The translations under genes were made by a program, and so were the position numbers. 36,964 nucleotides of DNA from an uncultured Spirochaetaceae bacterium. Lineage in GTDB: Bacteria; Spirochaetota; Spirochaetia; Treponematales; Treponemataceae. The notes beneath the pieces are model-generated. The model searched no databases. It was not told the origin of the DNA and saw only the letters and a program-made list of their open reading frames with translations. Below, in pieces: positions 26,225 through 33,229 of the stretch; position 1 is the first letter of the stretch; the number at the start of each line of letters is the position of its first letter. The DNA lies in contig CADBSK010000034.1 of the NCBI GenBank assembly GCA_902797305.1, positions 1-36,964 on the forward strand. The letters run 5' to 3'.

Positions 26225-27050
26225 ATGCTTCTAATCTGCGTGTTCTTGTTGGATGCTGCATTCTTACAATTGCATGTTTTTCTATCTGACGTACGCGTTC
26301 CTTTGTAAGATTACAAACATCTCCTGCTTCTTTTAAGCTCATTGCCTTGTGTCCATTTAAGCCGTAGCGCAGCTGAATAACTTTAGATTCATTAGGTTTA
26401 AGAGTATCAAGAACAGAATTAATTTCACTCTTCATGGCGTCGTTCATAGCCTTTTCTTCTGGTTTTTCAGAAATTGTATCTTCTACAAATTCTCCGACAG
26501 TAGTTGTTCCTTCACCACCTTTTGTCTCAGCATCAAGACTAATCATCTCTTTCGAAAGATTAATCATTTCACGAACATAGCTTGAATCCATATTAAGCAT
26601 CTGTGCAATCTCGGTAATTTCCTGTTCTTCAGTTTTATTTCCTGAAACAAGCTTTTTAGCCTGATCAATTTGAACAAGTTCATTTGCTTTGTTTGAAGGC
26701 AATCTAATTGCACGACTCTTTTCACCAATAGCCTTTAAGATAGACTGTCGAATCCACCATACAGCGTAAGAAATAAACTTATAACCCTTATTAACATCGA
26801 ACTTATCAATTGCAGTCAAAAGACCAATATTTCCTTCACTGATAAGATCTTCAAATTCTAAACCGCTTTTAAGATATTTTTTAGCAACAGAGATTACAAA
26901 TCTAAGATTTGCGTTAACAATTGCATTACGGGCTTTCATATCGCCAGCCTTAGCTTTCTTTGCATATTCTATTTCCTGCTCTGGAGTCAATAATGGAATC
27001 TTGTTGATTTCTTTTAAATACATTGAAACAAGGTTTTCTTCTCTAGTCAT
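26214..27050 (-). CDS. Group 2 sigma-70 family factor (RpoS/RpoD-like, lacks region 1.1)
   Basis: An RNA polymerase sigma factor of 278 aa, much shorter than a housekeeping RpoD. Region 1.2 starts at once (VSMYLKEINKIPLLTPEQE), region 2 carries NLRFVISVAKKY and FEDLISEGNIGLLTAIDKF, region 2.4 reads FISYAVWWIRQSI, region 3 lies at about 125-195, and region 4.2 is LKEAGDVCNLTKERVRQIEKHA (HTH). Region 1.1 and the non-conserved insert are missing, as in RpoS-type factors. AGGAGG is 8 nt before the ATG. The upstream region has a sigma-54 promoter, as for Borrelia rpoS. In T. pallidum, as I recall, a similar gene sits by groES. Which genes it controls is unknown. Confidence 0.85.
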   Translation of the reverse strand: MTREENLVSMYLKEINKIPLLTPEQEIEYAKKAKAGDMKARNAIVNANLRFVISVAKKYLKSGLEFEDLISEGNIGLLTAIDKFDVNKGYKFISYAVWWIRQSILKAIGEKSRAIRLPSNKANELVQIDQAKKLVSGNKTEEQEITEIAQMLNMDSSYVREMINLSKEMISLDAETKGGEGTTTVGEFVEDTISEKPEEKAMNDAMKSEINSVLDTLKPNESKVIQLRYGLNGHKAMSLKEAGDVCNLTKERVRQIEKHAIVRMQHPTRTRRLEAFIA

Positions 27051-27084
27051 TTTGTTGACCTCCTAAATATCTTGATAAATAATA

Positions 27085-27101
27085 TGCAATATACGTGCCA
27101 A
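27085..27101 (-). promoter_or_regulatory. Sigma-54 (RpoN) -24/-12 promoter of the sigma factor gene
   Basis: On the minus strand the sequence is TTGGCACG-TATA-TTGCA, a full match to the consensus TTGGCACG-N4-TTGCW, with the required 10-nt gap between the GG and GC. The start would be near 27074, giving a leader of about 24 nt that includes AGGAGG (27064-27059). Confidence 0.8.
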
Positions 27102-27300
27102 CTTTACAAACAGACAGAATATTTCTTAATTTACTGCGAAATTCGATTAAAATTCGGGGAATATAACAATTTTTATATTAAAAGGCAAGAAAAAAGTGAT
27201 TTTTTATTGGGGAATTTTGACCCATCAGTTTTTATGACGCATATTCTGGGTAAATTTTACTCACTTATTCACGTTTACATATATTTTTTTTCGATTTTTA

Positions 27301-27330
27301 TTGACGATAAGAGACATTTTTTCTTATATT
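27301..27330 (+). promoter_or_regulatory. Sigma-70 promoter of groES
   Basis: TTGACG (27301-27306), 18 nt, TATATT (27325-27330; a 17-nt register TTATAT also exists). The spacer holds TAAGAGACATTTTTT, shared with the gltX promoter. No CIRCE (HrcA) inverted repeat is seen here. Confidence 0.6.
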
Positions 27331-27385
27331 TAAATAAAAGATGAAATATCTTTATAGTGAATCTAATTATTCAGGAGCATATAAA

Positions 27386-27658
27386 ATGACATTAAAACCA
27401 TTAGCAGACAGAGTTCTTGTAAAAAATGATGAAGCAGAAACAAAAACTGCGAGCGGACTTTTTATTCCAGAAGCTGCTCAGGAAAAAACTCAAACAGCTA
27501 CTGTAGTATCAGTTGGTCCAGGAACAGATGATGTAAAAATCACTGTAAAGCCTGGTGACAAGATTATGTACGATCGCTACGCCGGTACACCTGTAAAACT
27601 CGACGGAGTTGACCATCTCATCCTTAAGATGTCAGACATTATTGCCGTTATCGAATAA
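27386..27658 (+). CDS. groES: Co-chaperonin GroES
   Basis: The 10-kDa lid of the GroEL chamber, 90 aa. It has LKPLADRVLVKNDEAETKT, the mobile loop (KTASGLFIPEAAQEKTQTA, about 20-38), VKPGDKIMYDRYAGT and LILKMSDIIAVIE, all typical. The ATG at 27386 has GGAG 9 nt upstream; an in-frame upstream ATG at 27341 would add 15 non-homologous residues and is not used. groEL lies 8 kb away on the opposite strand, so the pair is unlinked transcriptionally. Confidence 0.95.
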   Translation: MTLKPLADRVLVKNDEAETKTASGLFIPEAAQEKTQTATVVSVGPGTDDVKITVKPGDKIMYDRYAGTPVKLDGVDHLILKMSDIIAVIE

Positions 27659-27676
27659 AATATTTTAATTATCAAT

Positions 27677-27725
27677 ACGTCGAGTCAAGGCACGCGTATG
27701 CTTAAAGCCTTGACTTCGCCGTTTT
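27677..27725 (+). terminator. Hairpin after groES
   Basis: AGTCAAGGC (27682-27690) pairs with GCCTTGACT (27706-27714) over 9 bp. The stem can extend outward with one bulge and one mismatch to the edge before TTTTT, so it is probably a rho-independent terminator. Confidence 0.6.
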
Positions 27726-27749
27726 TATGGTTTGTAATAAACCCTAAAT

Positions 27750-27796
27750 AAAAGGGATTATATGAATCTACAAGGATTTGTATAATCCTTTTTTTT
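27750..27796. terminator. Bidirectional terminator between groES and TPR lipoprotein gene
   Basis: AAAAGGGATTATA (27750-27762) pairs with TATAATCCTTTTT (27781-27793) over 13 bp with a single G-T pair. It is followed on the plus strand by eight T and on the minus strand by a T-rich stretch. It overlaps the stop codon of the convergent lipoprotein gene. Confidence 0.8.
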
Positions 27797-29654
27797 ATCT
27801 GTTTGTAATTTTTGAAAGGAGCATACGGGCATTCATATTTCTTGGGTCAAGTGTAACTGCATATTCAGCGGTAGTTCGCGCGTTTTTAATATCGTTCTGA
27901 GCAAAATAAATTAAAGCCATTCTGTACATTACAAGAGATTTAACAGATAAATCAGAACATCTACCACTAACCTTTGCATACAAATCCAGCGCAGTTTTTG
28001 TTTTTCCTAGAGAATTATAAATCATAGCCAGATTTATTACAGATGCATCTGTAGCGTACGGGCTGATTATTTTTTTTGATTCTACCCCACCTTTTTCATA
28101 GACAATGTATTCGTAAAGACACAACGCATCCTCAGATTTTTTATTCAGAGCAGAATAATAAGCTCCGTATTCAATTTCTTCAGATTCAATTCCGTTTATA
28201 TTTTTTATAAAGTTCTGCCAGAAATATTCATCTTTTGCAATATTATATTTTTGACTTATCTGATTTGAAAAAATATTCCAGGCTTCGTTTACCATTTTTT
28301 GCTGTAAAAAGGCGTTTTGTGCATAATCAAAAAGTATCGTTGGGTATACCTGTGGCTTAATAGCATTTTTTTCCAGAACCTTCCATAAGTCTGCAATACG
28401 TTCCGTGTCGTTCATAGAAGGATTAGTTTTATATCTTAAATCTAAACTTACAACAGAGAGCAATGGATCTTTTGTTCGTGCAAGACTTTGATTTATTCGA
28501 TATACTGCATCACTTACTGGAATTACCGCACGATTATCATATTTTTCCATTTCTAAAGAAGCTATGCCTTCATCTCTAAGAGACAAGGAAACAAAATCTT
28601 CTTCCCGTTTTTGACTTGAATTCCAGGCAAAGTCTGCATAAGCAACAAGAAGTGGAACATAATCTTTCCACTGATTAACACCAAAAGTCAACAAGGCTTC
28701 TGCTTTTTTATCTTCTAAATTAGCAACTGCCCATTTTGCGCTGTTAACAAAAATTACTGGTAAAAGTTCTTTTCCTTTTTCCTCTTCAGCTATCGTCCAG
28801 GAACCTTTTCCATTATCGATGGAGGCAAGATAGTCTTTTCTAACAAGTTCAGCGTTTTCATCATCGTTTAACAAAGTATATGAATCAGCTTCGAGGCTTG
28901 CAATTTGCATTACCGATACATTACGCTTCATCAAGTCACTACTTGATTCGTACATATCTCTGGCGGCCTGTAAATAACTAACGCAATCACCATAGCGCTT
29001 AGCATCATACATTACTAAAGCCCAGAAAAATGCATCATCAGCACCAAAAACTTCTGCAGGATTTATTGAACCAGCAGCTTCATATGCTCCGCCAGAGAGT
29101 CTAAGTAGAGCACAGTTTCGTAACCAGGAATTGTTTTTTGTTCCAGTATATGCATCATAATAAACAGGAAAATATTCTGAAGATTTGAACAATACTTTTA
29201 ATTGTTCTGACTTGTATTTTTCTATTGTGTCTCTAAACACAGCCTCTGAATAAACAGAGCCGTATTTTGTTCCTTGCAGTTTTTTACAAAAAGACAATGC
29301 TTCAACATTTCTATTATTGCGTGTTAAAAAGTTTGAATATACAGCAAGGAGCTCCAGATTTTCAGGATTTTTTTTAATTGCTCTCAGTAATACTTTTTCA
29401 GCTTTTTCTTTCTGGCCGATTTTATTATAACGCTTAAAGATTCCAAGTTTATTCCAGGAACTATAGGCATCCTTTTCAATCTTATCTAAAAGTTTATCGG
29501 CTTCTCGATACTGACTTTGATTAATCAACGCATCTATCTGATCAAGGGAACTAGTAAATGAAAGGCGTTCTGCGTTGTTTTTACATGAAAAAAAAACCGG
29601 CAGAAAAAGCACGGCAATAGCAATGCATTTAAACTTTCTGCACGGTTTAATCAT
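27795..29654 (-). CDS. Tetratricopeptide-repeat lipoprotein
   Basis: A predicted membrane-anchored lipoprotein of 619 aa. The N-terminus has a basic segment, a hydrophobic core and the lipobox FFSC with the lipidated Cys at residue 24. The mature part is helical with recurring TPR-like blocks (for example at residues 85-110, 300-340 and the C-terminal AQNDIKNARTTAEYAVTLD). Such repeats scaffold protein complexes; no catalytic motif is seen. It follows nusB by 2 nt and is the last gene of a chain that may begin at alaS. As I recall, T. pallidum has a hypothetical gene at the same position beside groES. The function is unknown. Confidence 0.8.
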   Translation of the reverse strand: MIKPCRKFKCIAIAVLFLPVFFSCKNNAERLSFTSSLDQIDALINQSQYREADKLLDKIEKDAYSSWNKLGIFKRYNKIGQKEKAEKVLLRAIKKNPENLELLAVYSNFLTRNNRNVEALSFCKKLQGTKYGSVYSEAVFRDTIEKYKSEQLKVLFKSSEYFPVYYDAYTGTKNNSWLRNCALLRLSGGAYEAAGSINPAEVFGADDAFFWALVMYDAKRYGDCVSYLQAARDMYESSSDLMKRNVSVMQIASLEADSYTLLNDDENAELVRKDYLASIDNGKGSWTIAEEEKGKELLPVIFVNSAKWAVANLEDKKAEALLTFGVNQWKDYVPLLVAYADFAWNSSQKREEDFVSLSLRDEGIASLEMEKYDNRAVIPVSDAVYRINQSLARTKDPLLSVVSLDLRYKTNPSMNDTERIADLWKVLEKNAIKPQVYPTILFDYAQNAFLQQKMVNEAWNIFSNQISQKYNIAKDEYFWQNFIKNINGIESEEIEYGAYYSALNKKSEDALCLYEYIVYEKGGVESKKIISPYATDASVINLAMIYNSLGKTKTALDLYAKVSGRCSDLSVKSLVMYRMALIYFAQNDIKNARTTAEYAVTLDPRNMNARMLLSKITNR

Positions 29655-29656
29655 AA

Positions 29657-30169
29657 TTATGCTTCCTTAGAAAGATCTTTTGCTACATTATCAAGAACAG
29701 CATTTGTAAATTTATGTGCATCATCTGCACCATATTCTTTTACAATTTCTACGGCTTCATCGATTACAATTGTAGAAGGAACATCCTTCTGATATAAAAG
29801 TGCGTAAATACTCATACGCATAACAGCAAGAGCAACCTTATTAATGCGATCAATACTCCATTTAGAAGAAAGATGCTTTTTAATAATTGTATCAATTTCG
29901 TCGATATTTTCGATTGTACCTCTTACAAGTAAACGCGCAAAAGTAAAGACTTCATTTTTCTTTTCTGGTGTAAGACCATCAAAAAGCTCAATCTGCTTTT
30001 CAATTAAAGTATACTGAACTTCTTCTGATTCTTCTTTACCTTCTTCCGCGTGCTCAGAACTATCTCTTACAAGCCATTCAAAAGAAAGCAAGTCATCAAT
30101 ATCTACACCGCCTACATCCCAGGAATACAAAGCCTGAAATGCAAGTATTCGTCCAATTCGTCGTGACAT
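29657..30169 (-). CDS. nusB: Transcription antitermination factor NusB
   Basis: An RNA-binding helical protein that, with NusE (S10), loads onto boxA in rRNA leaders to prevent early termination. Characteristic blocks are RRIGRILAFQALYSWDVG at the N-terminus, HLSSKWSIDRINKVALAVMRMSIYALLY and TIVIDEAVEIVKEYGADDAHKFTNAVLD at the C-terminus. At 170 aa it is about 30 aa longer than usual because of an acidic insert (EHAEEGKEESEE). AAGGA is 6 nt before the ATG. It lies 14 nt after the SurA-like gene and 2 nt before the lipoprotein gene. Confidence 0.94.
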   Translation of the reverse strand: MSRRIGRILAFQALYSWDVGGVDIDDLLSFEWLVRDSSEHAEEGKEESEEVQYTLIEKQIELFDGLTPEKKNEVFTFARLLVRGTIENIDEIDTIIKKHLSSKWSIDRINKVALAVMRMSIYALLYQKDVPSTIVIDEAVEIVKEYGADDAHKFTNAVLDNVAKDLSKEA

Positions 30170-30183
30170 CTAATTTCCTTAAA

Positions 30184-31263
30184 TTACCAGTTCAAAAGTT
30201 TATCCAAATCAGCACCTGTCTTTTTGCGTTCTACATTAGCAGGTGTATCCAACTGTTCTGCAACTTCCTGAACTTTATTAGAAAGGTATTCCATCTGTTT
30301 TTGCTGACCTAAAGAACCTTTAATGTAATCATAAACAGTATTTGTTGTTTCTGGCTGAACTACATCGCTCAAGGTAAGCATTTTAGCATCATATTTTTTC
30401 AAGATTGTAAAGAACTGGAAGTTTGTTTCCTGTTCAACAATATTTGAAACAAATCCTTTGTCGTTCTTAAACAAACCAAGCAAATCTTCGTAAGAAATTC
30501 CCAACTGCTGTGCACTCTGAGCAGTCTTGTTTACAAGAACTTCTCCTGCCTGGAATCCAGAATTTTCTTTTTTCGATTCAACTGTAATCTGATTTGTAGT
30601 AAGTTTTTTATCTTTTAACTGCTTATAAAGATTATCAGCCTTTACACGAGCTGCTTCAGCATCTGTTGCTTTTGGAACAATAACAAGGAACATCTTGAAC
30701 ATATCAGACCATACAAAAGAAGTCTTGTTTAATTCATAGAAAGCACGAATTTCTTCATCAGAAGCTGAAACCTGCTGCAATTCCTTCTGGTATTTTCCAA
30801 TAATGTATTGCTGAGCGATACTCTGATTTCTGAGGAATGTTTTATATTCTTCTACAGACATACCAATCTGTTGACGCATAAATTCGTCTAAAGAAAGATT
30901 TGTCTGCTGTTTAATAAACTGTTCAAGTTCGCTCTGTGTTAAAAGACGACCAACCAGCTGCTGACAAATCTGCTTAAGGAACATCTGATCTACCTGGCTT
31001 TCAGGAATTGTCAACCCAGATTTAGCAGCTGCCTGTAAAATCAATTTTTCCTGAATAAGGGAATCTAAAACCTTTTTACGATTATCAAGAGAAAGAGCTG
31101 TGCCCTGCTGCTTTTCATACAAGCCAACGCGTGCCTTTAACTGCTTAACTGTAATAGATTCAGTTTTATTGTACTTGATTGTAGCAAGTACCTGTAAGTC
31201 CGACTGTGCAAATACAGCCGCAGACATAAATAATGCTAAGAATGCAACAAAAAATCGCTTCAT
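30184..31263 (-). CDS. SurA-like periplasmic chaperone with degenerate parvulin domain
   Basis: Exported protein of 359 aa with a clear signal peptide (KRFFVAFLALFMSAAVFA, then QSDLQ). The N-terminal SurA-like helical domain contains KKVLDSLIQEKLILQAAAKSG (about 64-84), LDEFMRQQIGMSVEEYKTFLR and IIGKYQKEL. A parvulin-like region (about 175-290) follows but lacks the usual HIL active-site histidine and the GG-x-LG-PF stretch, so isomerase activity is doubtful. It may act as a chaperone for outer membrane proteins. T. pallidum Tpn39b (TP1016) is probably related, by memory. It is located between alaS and nusB. Confidence 0.75.
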   Translation of the reverse strand: MKRFFVAFLALFMSAAVFAQSDLQVLATIKYNKTESITVKQLKARVGLYEKQQGTALSLDNRKKVLDSLIQEKLILQAAAKSGLTIPESQVDQMFLKQICQQLVGRLLTQSELEQFIKQQTNLSLDEFMRQQIGMSVEEYKTFLRNQSIAQQYIIGKYQKELQQVSASDEEIRAFYELNKTSFVWSDMFKMFLVIVPKATDAEAARVKADNLYKQLKDKKLTTNQITVESKKENSGFQAGEVLVNKTAQSAQQLGISYEDLLGLFKNDKGFVSNIVEQETNFQFFTILKKYDAKMLTLSDVVQPETTNTVYDYIKGSLGQQKQMEYLSNKVQEVAEQLDTPANVERKKTGADLDKLLNW

Positions 31264-31293
31264 ATTTTTTTACCTTTCCTTTTTTTATGGCAA

Positions 31294-31358
31294 TTAATGC
31301 TAATACCCATTTTACACTATAAAACAAATATTAGCATTAAAGTTACAAAATATTTGTT
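31294..31358. promoter_or_regulatory. Two mutually exclusive inverted repeats between alaS and the SurA-like gene
   Basis: TTAATGCTAATA (31294-31305) is a perfect 12-bp complement of TATTAGCATTAA (31329-31340). AACAAATATT (31323-31332) is a perfect 10-bp complement of AATATTTGTT (31349-31358). The two stems share 31329-31332 and cannot form together. On the minus strand the second stem forms first after alaS. A weak T-run follows it. This resembles an attenuator layout or a promoter with operator arms. Confidence 0.5.
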
Positions 31359-31365
31359 ATTTTTT

Positions 31366-33192
31366 TTAGTTGTTTTCTAGTGGAAGTCCACCGCTAATTG
31401 TTGCACGGATTCGACGTACACCAGCAGATGAAGACTGTTCCTTTTCAATCTTAAAGTCTCCAATCTGTAATGTGTGCTGAACATGAGGTCCACCGCAAAC
31501 TTCTTTGCTAAACCAGTCATTTTTAGCATCACGGCCAATTGTATAGACTTTAACCTGTTCACCGTACTTATTGGCAAACAAAGCTCTTGCTCCTTCTGCC
31601 TTAGCCTGATCCAGGGTCATAACTTCCATTGTAACAGGAAGATCTTCCTTGATTTTTTCGTTTACAATATCCTGAACCTTCTGAATTTCTTCTTTAGTCA
31701 TAGGACGTTCAAAAGTAAAGTCAAAGCGCATTCGTTCATTATTAATGTTTGAACCTTTCTGAGCTACCTGATCACCAAGTACATTTACAAGAGCCTGCTG
31801 AAGAAGATGTGTTGCAGTGTGATATTTGGTTGTAACATCAGACTGTTCTGCAAGACCACCTTTTGCAGCTCCTGCTTCTGCAGTCTTACTTGCTTCCTGA
31901 TGCTTCTTTTCTGCTTCTTTAAAGCCTTCAACATCAACAGTAAATCCGTTTTCAGCTCCAAGTTCCTGAGTAAGTTCAAGTGGATAACCGTATGTTTCGT
32001 AAAGATTATAAGCAACCTTACCAGAAATAATCTTTTTAGGATTTTTCATAAGATTTGGAAGCAATTTCTGGAATTCTGCTTCACCCTTTTTAAGAGTAAG
32101 ACGGAATTTTGCTTCTTCTGCAGTTAATTCCTTACAAACCTTATCTTTATTCTGTTCAAGTTCTGGATAAGCATTTTTAAAGTTTTCGATTACAACCAGT
32201 GCAATTTCTGCAAGGAAGTCCTTTTCGATACCAAGTTTCATTCCATGGCGTACAGCACGACGAATCAATCGTCGAAGAACATATCCAGCACCAACACGAT
32301 CAGGGGTTACACCTTTCTGATCTCCAAGAATAAATACAGAAGCACGGCTATGATCAGCAATAATTCTTACGCTCTTGTCTTTTTCTTCGTCTGTTCCGTA
32401 TTTATATGAAGCAAGTTCTTCTATTTTATTGATAATTGGCTGGAAAACTTCTGTGAGGTAAACACTTGTCTTACCCTGAAGGATGCAGTTAGCACGTTCA
32501 AGTCCCATTCCGGTATCTACATTCTGTTTTGGAAGAGGAACAAGAGTTTTTTCATCAATACGGTTGTACTGCATGAATACATTGTTCCAGATTTCCATCC
32601 ATTTTTCAGGTTCTGTTCCTTTATTAGAACCAGCTGCAGGAAGACCTTCTCCTACCCAATAGAAAATTTCAGTATCAGGACCACATGGACCTGTAGGACC
32701 TGCTGCCCACCAGTTGTCACTGGCTGGAAGATATGCAATTTTATCTTCTGGCATGCCATTTTCTTTCCAGTATGAAGCAGCTTCTTCATCGCGAGGAGCA
32801 TTTTCATCCCCTGCAAATACTGTTACAGAAATCTTACGAGGATCAAGGGCAAGCCAATCCTTAGATGTAAGGAATTCATAAGAAAATGCGATTGATTCTT
32901 TCTTAAAATAATCGCCGAGAGACCAGTTACCAAGCATTTCAAAACAAGTAAGATGGCTTGGATCTCCAACTTCGTCAATATCACCAGTACGGATACATTT
33001 TTGATAGTCTGTAAGACGAGTTCCAGAAGGATGTTTTTCACCTAACAAATATGGAACTAACGGATGCATACCAGCGGTTGTAAAAAGAACTGAAGGGTCA
33101 TTTTCTGGAATCAAAGATTGTCCAGAAATTTCTGCATGATTTTTACTCTTAAAAAACTCAATATACTTTGAGCGTAATTCGTTTGCTGTCAT
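31366..33192 (-). CDS. alaS: Alanyl-tRNA synthetase, short form
   Basis: Charges tRNA-Ala and edits mischarged Ser/Gly. At 608 aa it lacks the C-terminal C-Ala domain that brings E. coli AlaS to about 876 aa, a form also known in Borrelia and other spirochaetes. The catalytic core includes VLFTTAGMHPLVPYLLG and GPCGPDTEIFYW. The editing site is complete: HTATHLLQQAL (about 459-469) and CGGPHV (about 565). TTGACA-17-TAGGAT in the 37-nt gap upstream may be its own promoter. AGGA lies 10 nt before the ATG. It is probably cotranscribed with the pallilysin-like gene upstream as well. Confidence 0.93.
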   Translation of the reverse strand: MTANELRSKYIEFFKSKNHAEISGQSLIPENDPSVLFTTAGMHPLVPYLLGEKHPSGTRLTDYQKCIRTGDIDEVGDPSHLTCFEMLGNWSLGDYFKKESIAFSYEFLTSKDWLALDPRKISVTVFAGDENAPRDEEAASYWKENGMPEDKIAYLPASDNWWAAGPTGPCGPDTEIFYWVGEGLPAAGSNKGTEPEKWMEIWNNVFMQYNRIDEKTLVPLPKQNVDTGMGLERANCILQGKTSVYLTEVFQPIINKIEELASYKYGTDEEKDKSVRIIADHSRASVFILGDQKGVTPDRVGAGYVLRRLIRRAVRHGMKLGIEKDFLAEIALVVIENFKNAYPELEQNKDKVCKELTAEEAKFRLTLKKGEAEFQKLLPNLMKNPKKIISGKVAYNLYETYGYPLELTQELGAENGFTVDVEGFKEAEKKHQEASKTAEAGAAKGGLAEQSDVTTKYHTATHLLQQALVNVLGDQVAQKGSNINNERMRFDFTFERPMTKEEIQKVQDIVNEKIKEDLPVTMEVMTLDQAKAEGARALFANKYGEQVKVYTIGRDAKNDWFSKEVCGGPHVQHTLQIGDFKIEKEQSSSAGVRRIRATISGGLPLENN

Positions 33193-33200
33193 AGTATTTT

Positions 33201-33229
33201 ATCCTATTAATTTGGTTTTTAATTGTCAA
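33201..33229 (-). promoter_or_regulatory. Possible alaS promoter in the short upstream gap
   Basis: On the minus strand, a perfect TTGACA (33229-33224) starts immediately after the upstream stop codon, then 17 nt, then TAGGAT (33206-33201, 4/6). The -10 overlaps the AGGA used as ribosome binding site, so one sequence may serve either purpose. Confidence 0.4.

Larger units (their letters stand above)
27051..27385. other. AT-rich intergenic region between sigma gene and groES
   Basis: 335 bp without a gene, holding a sigma-54 promoter for the sigma gene (27085-27101), a possible second plus-strand promoter (TTGACC at 27217, 17 nt, CATATT) and the groES promoter (27301-27330). Repeat AAATTCG-N4-AAATTCG lies near 27138, and a TGGG-N9-CCCA inverted repeat near 27209-27225 could be an activator site for the sigma-54 promoter. 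No small ORF or structured RNA was recognised. Confidence 0.5.

Noticed and set aside
27341..27385. Upstream in-frame ATG extending groES by 15 residues
   Set aside because: The extension is not part of the conserved GroES fold, and the Shine-Dalgarno fits the ATG at 27386.
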